64,000 bases of DNA, from the NCBI RefSeq assembly GCF_945952405.1, contig NZ_CAMFIA010000010.1, forward strand, positions 113,358-177,357. The letters run 5' to 3'. The DNA is from an uncultured Stenotrophomonas sp. (lineage in GTDB: Bacteria > Pseudomonadota > Gammaproteobacteria > Xanthomonadales > Xanthomonadaceae). The notes below the pieces were generated by a model, which was given only the letters and a program-made list of their open reading frames with translations, was not told where the DNA came from and ran no database searches. Shown piece by piece: positions 8,801-17,743 of the stretch (position 1 is its first letter; each line of letters begins with the position of its first letter). The translations under genes were made by a program, and so were the position numbers.

Positions 8801-10027
8801 TCAACGTGCGGCGATGAACGCAGCAATCGCCGCGCGCAGGCGCTTGAGGCCTTCGGCCACTTCTTCATCGGTGATGTTCAGCGACGGCACGAAGCGCAGC
8901 ACATCCGGGCCGGCCTGCAGGGTCAGCAGGCCCTGCTCGGCGGCATGGTCCAGGATCGCGCCGGCCTGTCCGGCGAAGTCCTTGGCCAGCACCGCGCCCA
9001 GCATCAGTCCACGGCCGCGCACCTCGCTGAACACACCGAACTCCTCGTTGATGCGGGCGAAGCCATCACGCAGCGCCTTCGACTGGCGGCTGACGTTGGC
9101 GGCGATTTCCGCCGAGGCCAGCTTGCGCAGCGCCACCCGGGCGACGGCAGCGGCCAGCGGATTGCCACCGAAGGTGGTGCCATGCGCGCCGAACTGCATC
9201 GTCTCGGCGACCTTCGGGCCGGCCAGCATCGCACCGATCGGGAAGCCACCGCCCAGCGCCTTGGCCAGGGTCACCATATCCGGCACCACGTCATCCTGCC
9301 AGTGCGCGAACAGCGTACCGGTGCGGCCCATGCCGGCCTGGATCTCGTCCAGCACCAGCAGCGCGTTGTGCTGGTCGCACAGTTCCCGCACGCGCTTGAG
9401 GAAGCCCGACCGGGCCGGCATCACGCCGCCTTCGCCCTGGATCGGTTCCAGCATCACGGCCGCCACGTCGCCCGCCGCCATCGCGGTTTCCAGCTGCACT
9501 TCATCGTTGAAATCGATGTAGCGGAAGCCACCGGGCAGCGGCTCGTAGCCTTCCTGGTACTTCGGCTGCGCGGTGGCGGTCACCGCGCCCATGGTGCGGC
9601 CGTGGAAGCTGCCACGGAAGGTGATGATCACCCGCTTGTCGGCCGGGCGGCCCTGGCTGGAGGCCCACTTGCGGACCATCTTGATCGCCACTTCATTCGC
9701 TTCGGCGCCGGAGTTGCACAGGAACACGCGCTCGGCGAAGCGGCTGGCCTTCACCAGCTCCTCGGCCAGGTGCAGCGGCGGTGCGCTGTAGAACACGTTG
9801 CTGGTGTGCCACAGCTTGCCGGCCTGCTCGACCAGCGCGGCCACCAGGTCCGGATCGTTGTGGCCCAGCCCGCAGACGGCGATGCCGGCGGCCAGGTCGA
9901 TGAACTCACGGCCCTGGCTGTCCCACACGCGGGCGCCCTGGCCTCGCTCCAGTACCACCTGGCGGGGCTTGTAGACCGGCAGGTAATAGTGCGAAAGGGA
10001 GATCAGCGGATCGGTAGCGGCGGTCAT
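8801..10027 (-). CDS. argD: Acetylornithine/succinyldiaminopimelate aminotransferase
   Basis: A 408-residue class-III PLP aminotransferase of arginine (and possibly lysine) synthesis. Motifs: GIAVCGLGHNDPDLVAAL, FLCNSGAEANEVAIKMVRK, TFRGSFHGRTMGAVTAT, LLVLDEIQAGMGRTGTLFA and the PLP Lys256 in VTLAKALGGGFPIGAML. It stands alone on the minus strand, divergent from the channel gene; no other arg genes are nearby. Confidence 0.93.
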   Translation of the reverse strand: MTAATDPLISLSHYYLPVYKPRQVVLERGQGARVWDSQGREFIDLAAGIAVCGLGHNDPDLVAALVEQAGKLWHTSNVFYSAPPLHLAEELVKASRFAERVFLCNSGAEANEVAIKMVRKWASSQGRPADKRVIITFRGSFHGRTMGAVTATAQPKYQEGYEPLPGGFRYIDFNDEVQLETAMAAGDVAAVMLEPIQGEGGVMPARSGFLKRVRELCDQHNALLVLDEIQAGMGRTGTLFAHWQDDVVPDMVTLAKALGGGFPIGAMLAGPKVAETMQFGAHGTTFGGNPLAAAVARVALRKLASAEIAANVSRQSKALRDGFARINEEFGVFSEVRGRGLMLGAVLAKDFAGQAGAILDHAAEQGLLTLQAGPDVLRFVPSLNITDEEVAEGLKRLRAAIAAFIAAR

Positions 10028-10090
10028 GGCAGTCGGCAGGGTTCAGGAATCCCCATTCTCGCGCCGGAACCCCTGCGGCACAATGCGCCC

Positions 10091-10963
10091 ATGCGACCGT
10101 TTTCCGCCCCCCAGCTGAACCCCGCCACCGAGACCGGCTGGCGCCGCCGGTGGTTCGACATCATCTACCGCCACGACTCCAGGCCGTCGCGCAATTTCGA
10201 CCTGATCCTGGTGATCGCGATCATCGCCAGCATCCTGGTGGTGATGATCGACAGCGTGCAGCACCTGCACGCCGAGTGGTCCACCGGCCTGTACATCCTC
10301 GAATGGGGCTTCACCGTCATCTTCACCGCCGAGTACCTGCTGCGGCTGGCGGTGGTCAAGCGGCCGCTGCGCTATGCGGTGAGCATCTGGGGCATCATCG
10401 ACCTGCTGTCGATCCTGCCGGCCTACCTGTCGATGTTCATCCCCGGCGCGCAGAGCCTGCTGGTGGTGCGCGCGCTGCGCATCCTGCGCGTGTTCCGCAT
10501 CCTCAAGCTGACCCGCTACATCGAAGAAAGCGGCGTGCTGATGCAGTCGCTGTGGCGCAGCCGGCGCAAGGTGCTGGTGTTCCTGTTCACGGTGATCACC
10601 ATCACCATCATCGCCGGTGCGCTGATGTACGTGATCGAAGGCCCCGAGCATGGCTTCAGCAACATCCCGGCCAGCATGTACTGGGCGGTGGTGACCATGG
10701 CCACGGTCGGTTTCGGCGACATCGTGCCGCAGACCGTGCTCGGCCGCTTCGTCACCTCGGTGCTGATCCTGATCGGCTACAGCATCATTGCCGTGCCCAC
10801 CGGCATCTATACCGCCGAACTGGCCAGCACCATGCGCGAGGCCGAGCTGGCCGCGCGCCGCGATGCACGCGGTTGCCCGCACTGCGGCCTGGAGGGCCAC
10901 GAGCCGGATGCCCGCCATTGCCGCAAATGCGGTGGTCCGCTGCCGGACGCGTTCAGCCATTGA
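10091..10963 (+). CDS. Voltage-gated-type potassium channel with C-terminal zinc ribbon
   Basis: A 290-residue six-helix ion transporter. S1-S4 span roughly residues 35-150 with an S4-like arginine series (VVRALRILRVFRILKLTRY), followed by S5, a pore loop and S6. The filter is TVGFGD (residues 205-210), the K+-selective signature. The tail is a four-Cys ribbon, CPHC at 262-265 and CRKC at 277-280, probably a cytoplasmic zinc knuckle for assembly or gating. Start MRPFSAPQLNPATETG is the first good ATG after the divergent argD. Confidence 0.92.
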   Translation: MRPFSAPQLNPATETGWRRRWFDIIYRHDSRPSRNFDLILVIAIIASILVVMIDSVQHLHAEWSTGLYILEWGFTVIFTAEYLLRLAVVKRPLRYAVSIWGIIDLLSILPAYLSMFIPGAQSLLVVRALRILRVFRILKLTRYIEESGVLMQSLWRSRRKVLVFLFTVITITIIAGALMYVIEGPEHGFSNIPASMYWAVVTMATVGFGDIVPQTVLGRFVTSVLILIGYSIIAVPTGIYTAELASTMREAELAARRDARGCPHCGLEGHEPDARHCRKCGGPLPDAFSH

Positions 10964-11030
10964 GGTACACGCCGGCAATGTGGCCGGCGCGTACGCTGAC
11001 GTCCTGCAGTGACGGCAGCCGGTCGACGCG

Positions 11031-12023
11031 CTACTGGCGGTTGCTCTGGAAGACGAGCGTGTTGTATTCCTGCATCAGCTTGCTGGCGGAGCCGCGCGGC
11101 GCCATCGAAGGCGAATCGAGCATGCGACGTTCGAAATCGGTGTACGGCTTTTTCTCGCTGACACGCTGCAGTCGCTCCTTGCCTTCGCGGCGGAAATTCT
11201 CGGCCTCGCGCTCGAAACCTTCCCAGTCCGTCTTGCCCGGTTCCTGGTCGGCAACCTTGGCGTGGGCCTCATCGGAAATGCGGTTGAAGGCATCCAGATG
11301 TTCGCGGGCCCGGGCCTGGTCGAAATCGTCCTCGGTCATCAGATCCACGATGGCCTTGGCCTCCAGCATCATCGCAAGGCGGTAGTACTCGCGCGTGCGC
11401 CCCTCTGCCTGTTCCAGCGCCTTCAGCTGCTCGCGCTGGGCAGCGTCGTTCTGGCGCTCCAGCTCGGCGTTGAACGTTTCGCTGGCGGCCACGAAATCCT
11501 TGAAAGCGACCATCAAGGGCGCGTGCAGCTGCTTGCCCTTGGCAAACTGGTCGTCTTCGTAGTCCTGGCGATCGTAGTAGTCGTGCGCATCCTTGCTGAG
11601 CGGCACCAGCGCCTTCAGCGCCTTCTGGTAACGGCCGGCAGCGGCATCCAGCTCGGCCAGTACCGGCGTGGCGGCAATCGCCTCGGTGACCGGGGCCTCG
11701 CACTGCTTCATGTCGTAATCGCTGATTACGAACGGGCCGTACACGTGCGTTTCGCGCCCGGTCGGGCCGGCGTCGACATCCTTGATCCATCGCGTGTAGG
11801 ACTGGAGGCTGTTGTGGGTCTTGGAATCCAGCGCGTTGAAGCAGCCGATATAGGCGTTGAGCTTCGCGGTCAACTGCTGCTGAGCATCGGCCGGTGCCGC
11901 AGTGCTACCCGGGTTGGTGGAGGAAGCCGCGTCGCCGCCCGAAGCGGGGGCCTTGCCGCCGCAGGCAGTCAGGATCAACGACAGCGAAGCGGCCAGCGCC
12001 GCGAGGGGAAGAGTGCGTGACAT
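11031..12023 (-). CDS. DUF3829 family lipoprotein
   Basis: A 330-residue protein with a lipoprotein signal peptide (SLSLILTACGG; Cys near residue 21), then a largely helical acidic domain: KLNAYIGCFNALDSKTHNSL and DDQFAKGKQLHAPLMVAF fit DUF3829. Location is probably the envelope. The function is unknown. The start MSRTLPLAALAASL was chosen because it opens the signal peptide directly; a longer frame adds 13 residues ahead of it. Confidence 0.85.
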   Translation of the reverse strand: MSRTLPLAALAASLSLILTACGGKAPASGGDAASSTNPGSTAAPADAQQQLTAKLNAYIGCFNALDSKTHNSLQSYTRWIKDVDAGPTGRETHVYGPFVISDYDMKQCEAPVTEAIAATPVLAELDAAAGRYQKALKALVPLSKDAHDYYDRQDYEDDQFAKGKQLHAPLMVAFKDFVAASETFNAELERQNDAAQREQLKALEQAEGRTREYYRLAMMLEAKAIVDLMTEDDFDQARAREHLDAFNRISDEAHAKVADQEPGKTDWEGFEREAENFRREGKERLQRVSEKKPYTDFERRMLDSPSMAPRGSASKLMQEYNTLVFQSNRQ

Positions 12024-12116
12024 GTGTTCACATCCCTGTTGAAAACGATTACAGCCTCGCATTCTAACGCAGCAGGCCGAGGGTCGCAGCCCTCGGCCTC
12101 TTCTCGCGACCCGAGG

Positions 12117-12944
12117 TCAATCCAGGAACAGGTCCGGCAGCAACGGCCGCGACGGATCCACCGCATAGCCGGACAGATCGGTGATGCCGGCCTGCGCCAG
12201 CACTTCATCATCGATCAGGAACTGGCCGTGGAAACCTGCGGCGTCACGCACCAGCACCGCGTGCGCGGCATCGGCCATGATCTGCGGCGTGCGGCAGCCC
12301 GCCGCATCCACGCCCGGAATCATGTTGATCGCGTCGGTGGCGATCACCGTGCGCGGCCACAACGCGTTGACGGCCACGCCCTGCGGGCCGAATTCCGCGG
12401 CCAGGCCCAGGGTGACGAAGCTCATGCCCATCTTCGCCAGCGTGTAGCCGGTATGCGCGCCCCACCACTTCGGCTCCAGGCTCGGCGGCGGCGCCAGGGT
12501 GAGGATGTGCGGGTTCGGTGCCTGCAGCAGGTACGGCAGGCAGGCCTGCGCGCACAGGAAACTGCCGCGTGCATTGACCTGCTGCATCAGGTCGAAGCGC
12601 TTCATCGGCGTATCCAGCGTGCCGCGCAGCCAGATCGCGCTGGCGTTGTTGATCAGGATGTCGATGCCACCGAAGGTATCGACCGTGGCCGCGACCGCCG
12701 CCTGCACCTGCTCTTCCTCGCGGATGTCGCACTTCAGCGCCAGGCCCTGGCCGCCAGCGGCATTCACCGCTTCGGCCGCCGTGTGGATGGTGCCCGGCAG
12801 CTTCGGATTGGGCACCGACGACTTGGCCGCGATGGCCACGTTGGCGCCGTCGCGCGCAGCGCGCAGCGCGATGGCCAGGCCGATGCCACGCGAGGCACCG
12901 GTGATGAAAAGCGTTTTGCCCTGCAGACTGCCCACGTTCCACAC
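12117..12944 (-). CDS. SDR family oxidoreductase (HSDL2-like)
   Basis: Up to 275 residues. Rossmann motif FITGASRGIGLAIALRAARD, cofactor region LINNASAIWL and active site YTLAK (Tyr and Lys), with the Ser position replaced by a PPP segment (LTLAPPPSLEPKWWG), as seen in hydroxysteroid-dehydrogenase-like 2 proteins. The farthest start is GTG at 12944; a GTG at 12935 has a better-placed GGAG. NADP use and a lipid-type substrate are plausible for the family but unproven. Confidence 0.88.
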   Translation of the reverse strand: MWNVGSLQGKTLFITGASRGIGLAIALRAARDGANVAIAAKSSVPNPKLPGTIHTAAEAVNAAGGQGLALKCDIREEEQVQAAVAATVDTFGGIDILINNASAIWLRGTLDTPMKRFDLMQQVNARGSFLCAQACLPYLLQAPNPHILTLAPPPSLEPKWWGAHTGYTLAKMGMSFVTLGLAAEFGPQGVAVNALWPRTVIATDAINMIPGVDAAGCRTPQIMADAAHAVLVRDAAGFHGQFLIDDEVLAQAGITDLSGYAVDPSRPLLPDLFLD

Positions 12945-13043
12945 TCCAGCGTATGCAATGAGCCGCTAGTATGCCGCGCCGACGTGGAGTTCACCCGGCC
13001 TTGACGATACTCGGGCCTCCCGTCAACGCACGAGGTCCACGCC

Positions 13044-13727
13044 ATGCGCCGTTCCCGTCTGCTGCTGCCTGCCCTGGGCCTTGCCCTGCTGACCGCCTGC
13101 CAGGACCGTTCGCCGGAACCCGGCAAGGAGCCGCCCGCCGGTGACGCGCCCAGCGCGGAGAAGGCGGCCGCTGACGGCAGGATGCGCTGGAGCGAGGCGG
13201 TGGTCTGGGATGGTGACCTGAATGCCTGCCGCCAGGGCGAGAACACGGCCACCCGCGACTGCCTGCGGGATGCGATGCGCGCCGGCGGTGCCAGCGCCGA
13301 TGCAATCACCGCCGCCGAGCAGCTGTCCAGCGCCGGCGAACTGGCCTATGTCACCGCATGGCATGAGAACGACGGCCTCGGCGTGGCCACGGTCGAGTAT
13401 CCGTTCCGCGCCAACACCAATGAAGGCACGCGCCTGGTCGATGCGGGCGGCAAGCGCATCGACGTCGACGCGGTACAGTTGGACGACGGCCTGCGCGCCG
13501 ACCCGACCGTGCAGGAACTGCTGAAGGCCAGCCCGCAGGCCACGCCATTCGCACCCGCGCAGTCGGCCGGTGCAACCCCGCTGGAGAACGGCGGGATCCG
13601 CGTGCTGTACCGCACGCCGCTGCGCGACTGCCACGCCTGCCCGGACGTGGGCCAGCTGCAGATCGCCTATGACTTCGATGCCAAGCGCAACTTCATCGGC
13701 CAGCAGGTGGTGCCGGCGACGCCGTAG
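13044..13727 (+). CDS. Hypothetical lipoprotein
   Basis: A 227-residue protein with a clear lipobox (LALLTACQ, Cys near residue 19), a Pro/Glu-rich linker and a globular domain that I do not assign to a family. Notable segments are FIGQQVVPATP at the C-terminus and a CHAC motif (RDCHACPDVGQLQIAYDF). It is divergent from the SDR gene. The function is unknown. Confidence 0.75.
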   Translation: MRRSRLLLPALGLALLTACQDRSPEPGKEPPAGDAPSAEKAAADGRMRWSEAVVWDGDLNACRQGENTATRDCLRDAMRAGGASADAITAAEQLSSAGELAYVTAWHENDGLGVATVEYPFRANTNEGTRLVDAGGKRIDVDAVQLDDGLRADPTVQELLKASPQATPFAPAQSAGATPLENGGIRVLYRTPLRDCHACPDVGQLQIAYDFDAKRNFIGQQVVPATP

Positions 13728-13741
13728 CCGTCCGCGGCCTA

Positions 13742-13791
13742 TCCACGCATGGCGTGGATCCAGGTAGATCCACGCACGGCGTGGATCTACC
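13742..13791. repeat. Pair of SMAG palindromes
   Basis: Two ATCCACGC-N-GCGTGGAT palindromes in tandem, the second ending CTAC (GTAG on the minus strand). The TAG stop codon of the DUF2867 gene lies in that GTAG. Confidence 0.85.
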
Positions 13792-14293
13792 GGTAGGCCT
13801 GTACCTGCCTGCGCAGCAGGTGCGGCACGATCAGCCGGTGCACGGGGGCCACCGGCAGCATGTAGAGGCGCCCGAACGCGTTGTGCGTATGCACCACCGT
13901 TGCCACTTCCAGCATGTCGCCCTGCCATTGCAGGGCCAGCTGCACGCGCAGGTGGCGATCGTCGTCTTCCAGCACGATGGCGTCGTGCTCCAGCGACTGC
14001 AGGGTGAAGATGCCCAGGCGCTGCCCCGGCAGCGGGGATCGCGTGTCCTGCACCGCACGCAGCGAGCCCAGGTCCTTCATGCCGAGCAGGCGCATGCCGT
14101 GGTTGCGCAGCGCCATCAGGCCATCAAACCAGCCCGGAATCGTCGCCGCCATGTCGCGATAGGCCTGCAGGGCCGAGCGTCCGTCACGCCGGGTGCGGGC
14201 CTGGCACGCATGCACGAAGCCGGCACCGGCCAAGCGCGGGCGCAGCACATTGCCCGCGCTCGGCGCGGTGGTCACCACCGGTGCCGGACTCAT
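13787..14293 (-). CDS. DUF2867 domain protein
   Basis: A 168-residue protein starting MSPAPVVTTAPSAGNVLRPR. The pattern (GWFDGLMALRNHGMRLLGMK, then GDMLEVATVVHTHNAFGRLYMLPVAPVHRLIV) matches DUF2867. No catalytic residues are known for the family. It overlaps the kinase-like gene by four bases (ATGA), so the two are coupled. Its stop codon is provided by a SMAG palindrome. Confidence 0.87.
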   Translation of the reverse strand: MSPAPVVTTAPSAGNVLRPRLAGAGFVHACQARTRRDGRSALQAYRDMAATIPGWFDGLMALRNHGMRLLGMKDLGSLRAVQDTRSPLPGQRLGIFTLQSLEHDAIVLEDDDRHLRVQLALQWQGDMLEVATVVHTHNAFGRLYMLPVAPVHRLIVPHLLRRQVQAYR

Positions 14294-14952
14294 GGCTTCG
14301 GTCCCTGCCCTTCATTGTCTTCCCAGTGCAGGATGCGCCGGGTAACGAAGCGGTAGACCGGCTTGCCGGTGGCGAACCACAGTTCGCGTACCCACGAGGT
14401 GCGCTTGAGCACGCGCCTCTCCACCGGGGTCAGCGATTCACGGCAGTACATGCGCTTGTGCTTGAGCAGGTGGCGCAGGTCCTCGCGGGCCAGCAACCGC
14501 ATCCAGCGCGAACGCGGGTTGCCGATCACCGCCAGCTGGAAGTCGATCAACGCCGGCCGGCCGTCTTCGGTGACCAGCCAGTTGGCCTCCTTGGCCAGAT
14601 CGTTGTGGGCCACGCCACGCCGATGCAGCTGCTGCAGCAGGCGGCGCGCGGAACGGAACCAGGCCAGGTCACCGCGTGGCGGGCGCTGGTACATGGCGTC
14701 GCCGGCCATGAAACTGCGGTCCAGGTGACGGCCATTCCACGCCAGCAGCTGCGGCACATCGGGCATGCCGTGGATGTGCTGCAGCGCGCGCGCTTCGCGG
14801 CGCGCCAGCCACCAGGCAGGCAGCCGCAGCCACAGTGGCGTCGCTCCCAGATCACGGCGTACGAAGGGGCCGTCGGGCCCTTTCACGAGGAGGATGCGGC
14901 CGAAGCTGTCGGCCTTCAAAGCATGGGATGGAGCGTCTGGCATCTGCGGCAT
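14290..14952 (-). CDS. Small kinase-like protein (RIO/Kdo-kinase type fold)
   Basis: A 220-residue protein with the kinase catalytic loop HNDLAKEAN (His116, Asp118, Asn124) and a metal-binding Asp137 in LIDFQLAV, with DFQ in place of DFG. The N-lobe is short, and FVRRDLG has Arg where the ATP-binding Lys is usual. The size and the HxDLxxxN form resemble RIO kinases and LPS core kinases. The substrate could be lipid A/LPS sugar or protein; the sequence does not decide. Coupled to the DUF2867 gene downstream. Confidence 0.82.
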   Translation of the reverse strand: MPQMPDAPSHALKADSFGRILLVKGPDGPFVRRDLGATPLWLRLPAWWLARREARALQHIHGMPDVPQLLAWNGRHLDRSFMAGDAMYQRPPRGDLAWFRSARRLLQQLHRRGVAHNDLAKEANWLVTEDGRPALIDFQLAVIGNPRSRWMRLLAREDLRHLLKHKRMYCRESLTPVERRVLKRTSWVRELWFATGKPVYRFVTRRILHWEDNEGQGPKP

Positions 14953-15037
14953 GGGCCCATTCTAGGCGATGGCGACGGTTGCAAACGGTCACGAAGGGGC
15001 TGGGAACCAGTCACCTTCACGCCCCTATAATCGGGCA

Positions 15038-17032
15038 ATGGACTCTTCTTGGATCGACACCACCCTCGCGTGGATTGCCGCTCACCCCGTGCTGGCGGGT
15101 GCCGTTATCTTCCTCATCGCGTTCTGCGATGCGGTCATCATTCTCGGTGCCATCGTGCCGGCCCTGCCGCTGCTGTTCGCGGTCGGCGTGTTCATCGGCC
15201 TGGGCCAGATCTCCGGACCGTACGCGGTCGCCGCCGCGGCACTGGGTGCATTTGCCGGTGACGGTATCAGCTACTGGATCGGCCGCCGCTGGGGCGACCG
15301 GCTGCGTGGCATCTGGCCGTTCAGTCGTTATCCGCAGCTGCTCGACCGCGGCGAGAACCTGTTCCGCCGCAATGCGTTCAAGAGCATCCTGGTCGCCCGC
15401 TACGTGGGCGCGATCCGCCCGTTCGTGCCCGCCATCGCCGGCATGATGAAGATGCCGGCCGGCCGCTACGTGCAGGCCAGCGGCATCGCCAGCCTTTCCT
15501 GGGCGGTGCTGTTCCTGGCGCCGGGCTGGGTGCTGGGCGAAGCCTATGACGCGGTTGCCGCCGTCGCCGGGCGCCTGGTGGTGGTGGTCGGCCTGCTGGC
15601 GGTGATCCTCGGCCTGGTCTGGGCGATCGTGCTGTACGGCTATCGCTGGTCCGCCGCGCGCATGGACAACTGGCTGGCCCGCCTGCTGGACTGGTCCAAC
15701 CGCCACCCGACACTGGGCCGCTACACCGTGGGCGTGCTGGACCCGAAGCGCCGCGAATCGGTGCCGCTGGCGATGCTGGCGCTGATGCTGCTGGTGCTGG
15801 GCTGGGGCTGGTTCGCGCTGCTGACCGTGGTGGTCGCCCATGGCGAACCGCTGGCGATCGACCTGCTGGTGCACCAGGCCATGCTGGCGCTGCGCAATCC
15901 GCTGGCCGACTACCCGATGGCCGCACTGGCGTCGCTCGGTGCCTGGCAGGTACTGCTGCCGGCCACCGCAGCCGCCATGGGTTACCTGGTCTGGCGCCGG
16001 CGCTGGATGGCCGCCGCGCACTGGCTGGCGGCGCTCGCGTTCGGCCTGGCCCTGACCATGCTGCTCGGCGCCACCGTCGACGTGGTGCGCCCGGTCGATG
16101 CCAGCAGCGGCTTCGGCTTCCCGTCGGTGTCGGTGACCATGGCCACCATCACCTTCGGCTTCTTCGCGGTGCTGATCGCGCGCGAAATGCCCGGCCGCAC
16201 CCGCGTCTGGCCGTACCTGGTGTCGGGCATCGTGGTCAGCCTGATCGGCTTCTCGCGCCTGTACCTGGGCGCGCATTGGCTGAGCGACGTGATCGGCGGC
16301 ATGCTGTTCGGCACGTTCTGGCTGCTGGTGCTGGGCATCGCCTACCGCCGCCGCTTCAACCGCTCGTTCTGGGTGAAGCCGGTGGCGTGGCTGTTCTACG
16401 GCGTGTTCGCGCTGGCGGCGATGTGGTACGCGCCGCGCAACATCCCGGTGAAGCTGCAGCGCTTCGAGCCGACCCTGCCGGCACCCCAGGCGATGGACAT
16501 GCAGGCCTGGTGGCAGCACGACTGGGCGACGTTGCCGGCACGCCGCAACGAATTCGACGACGACCAGCGCTGGCCGCTGGACGTGCAGGTGGCCGGCCCG
16601 CTGGCACCGCTGCAGGCGCAGCTGGAAGCGCGCGGCTGGAAGCTGCAGGAACAGGCCGGTTGGCAGCAGGCGCTGCTGATGCTGGACAAGAACACCGGCG
16701 CCGACGAACTGCCGGTGCTGCCGGCAACCCTGGATACCCGTGTGGAAGCCCTGCTGATGGTGCGCCAGGGCGCGCAGCCGGATGAGCGCTACGTGCTGCG
16801 GCTGTGGCCTGCACCGGCGCAGCTGCAGCCGGGCAACACGCCGTTGTGGCTGGGCAGTGCACAGACCCTGCGTTACGAGCGCCACTTCGAGTGGATCGGC
16901 ATGTGGCACCCGCTGCGCGGGGTTGATCCGGCCATGAACGCGGTGAAGGAAGCCGTGCAGGGCCTGCCGCAGCGCGAGGACGTGCACAGCGAAACCGGGT
17001 TGCCGGTACTGCGGTTGAAGACCGCCCCGTGA
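15038..17032 (+). CDS. DedA-PAP2-LssY membrane fusion protein
   Basis: A 664-residue polytopic protein. Residues ~1-205 are a DedA domain (IILGAIVPALPLLFAVGVF, RYVGAIRPFVPAIAGMMKMP). Residues ~250-445 are a PAP2-like phosphatase with SRLYLGAHWLSDVIGG (third motif) but PSVSVT where PSGH is usual. Residues ~450-664 are an LssY C-terminal domain. DedA proteins flip lipid carriers such as undecaprenyl phosphate, and PAP2 enzymes dephosphorylate them, so a lipid-carrier role is a fair inference. The missing motif-2 His makes phosphatase activity doubtful. Confidence 0.9.
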   Translation: MDSSWIDTTLAWIAAHPVLAGAVIFLIAFCDAVIILGAIVPALPLLFAVGVFIGLGQISGPYAVAAAALGAFAGDGISYWIGRRWGDRLRGIWPFSRYPQLLDRGENLFRRNAFKSILVARYVGAIRPFVPAIAGMMKMPAGRYVQASGIASLSWAVLFLAPGWVLGEAYDAVAAVAGRLVVVVGLLAVILGLVWAIVLYGYRWSAARMDNWLARLLDWSNRHPTLGRYTVGVLDPKRRESVPLAMLALMLLVLGWGWFALLTVVVAHGEPLAIDLLVHQAMLALRNPLADYPMAALASLGAWQVLLPATAAAMGYLVWRRRWMAAAHWLAALAFGLALTMLLGATVDVVRPVDASSGFGFPSVSVTMATITFGFFAVLIAREMPGRTRVWPYLVSGIVVSLIGFSRLYLGAHWLSDVIGGMLFGTFWLLVLGIAYRRRFNRSFWVKPVAWLFYGVFALAAMWYAPRNIPVKLQRFEPTLPAPQAMDMQAWWQHDWATLPARRNEFDDDQRWPLDVQVAGPLAPLQAQLEARGWKLQEQAGWQQALLMLDKNTGADELPVLPATLDTRVEALLMVRQGAQPDERYVLRLWPAPAQLQPGNTPLWLGSAQTLRYERHFEWIGMWHPLRGVDPAMNAVKEAVQGLPQREDVHSETGLPVLRLKTAP

Positions 17033-17035
17033 TGG

Positions 17036-17161
17036 CCGGAGCCGAGCATGGCTCGGCTCTACAGTAGATCCACGCCACGCGTGGATGGCCCGGCACTGCA
17101 GTAGATCCACGCCACGCGTGGATGGCCCGGCGCTGCAGTAGATCCACGCCACGCGTGGATG
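17036..17161. repeat. Array of four SMAG palindromes
   Basis: One GCCGAGC-type palindrome and three near-identical GTAGATCCACGCCACGCGTGG units in a row, between the convergent DedA fusion and Lon-N genes. Confidence 0.88.
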
Positions 17162-17164
17162 GGG

Positions 17165-17743
17165 TTACGGCATCCAGCCCAGCAACTGCTGCAGGCGCTG
17201 GTGCGGGTCGTCCATCTGCAGCAGTTGCAGGCGCTGCTGTTCGCTCAGCGGCAGCAGCTCGGCCAGCCGCCAGCCGACCCAGCTGGCCTGGTCCAGCAAC
17301 GCCGGGTTGGCCGGTGCATAGGCCTCGCCCGCCTGTTCGATGATGTGACCAAGCAGCGTGGCCAGCAGCGCATGCTGCGGCCGCAGTTCGTCGTCGGGAT
17401 CTGCCTCGCACCAGCGCACATCGGCCACCACCAGCCCGTTGTCACGCACCCGGGTACGCTCGACATGGAAGCGGCGCGTGCCGCGCAGGCGCAGCTGCAG
17501 CACGCCATCGGCACCGACATCGAAATCTTCGATGCGCACCTGCACGCCGTAGGCCGCGGGCGTCGCCGGTGCGCCCACTTCGTCGCCCTCCAGGATCAGG
17601 CAGACGCCGAACCCCTCGCCACTGCGGCCACTGTCGCGGACCAGATCCAGATAGCGCCGCTCGAACACGCGCAGGCCCACTACCGCCCCCGGTACCAGCG
17701 CGGTGTGCAGCGGAAACAGCGGCAGCGGATTACCGCTGCTCAT
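17165..17743 (-). CDS. LON peptidase N-terminal domain protein
   Basis: A 192-residue protein consisting only of a Lon substrate-binding domain (NPLPLFPLHTALVPGAVVGL, RVFERRYLDLVRD). No protease or ATPase domain is present. Stand-alone LON-N proteins are common and have unknown roles, probably protein or peptide binding. It overlaps mpl by four bases, so the two are co-translated. Confidence 0.92.
   Translation of the reverse strand: MSSGNPLPLFPLHTALVPGAVVGLRVFERRYLDLVRDSGRSGEGFGVCLILEGDEVGAPATPAAYGVQVRIEDFDVGADGVLQLRLRGTRRFHVERTRVRDNGLVVADVRWCEADPDDELRPQHALLATLLGHIIEQAGEAYAPANPALLDQASWVGWRLAELLPLSEQQRLQLLQMDDPHQRLQQLLGWMP

Noticed and set aside
15017-17152. Long minus-strand open frame of ~710 codons
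   Set aside because: It is antisense to the DedA-PAP2-LssY gene; its His/Gln/Arg-rich composition with no domain is typical of shadow frames in GC-rich DNA.
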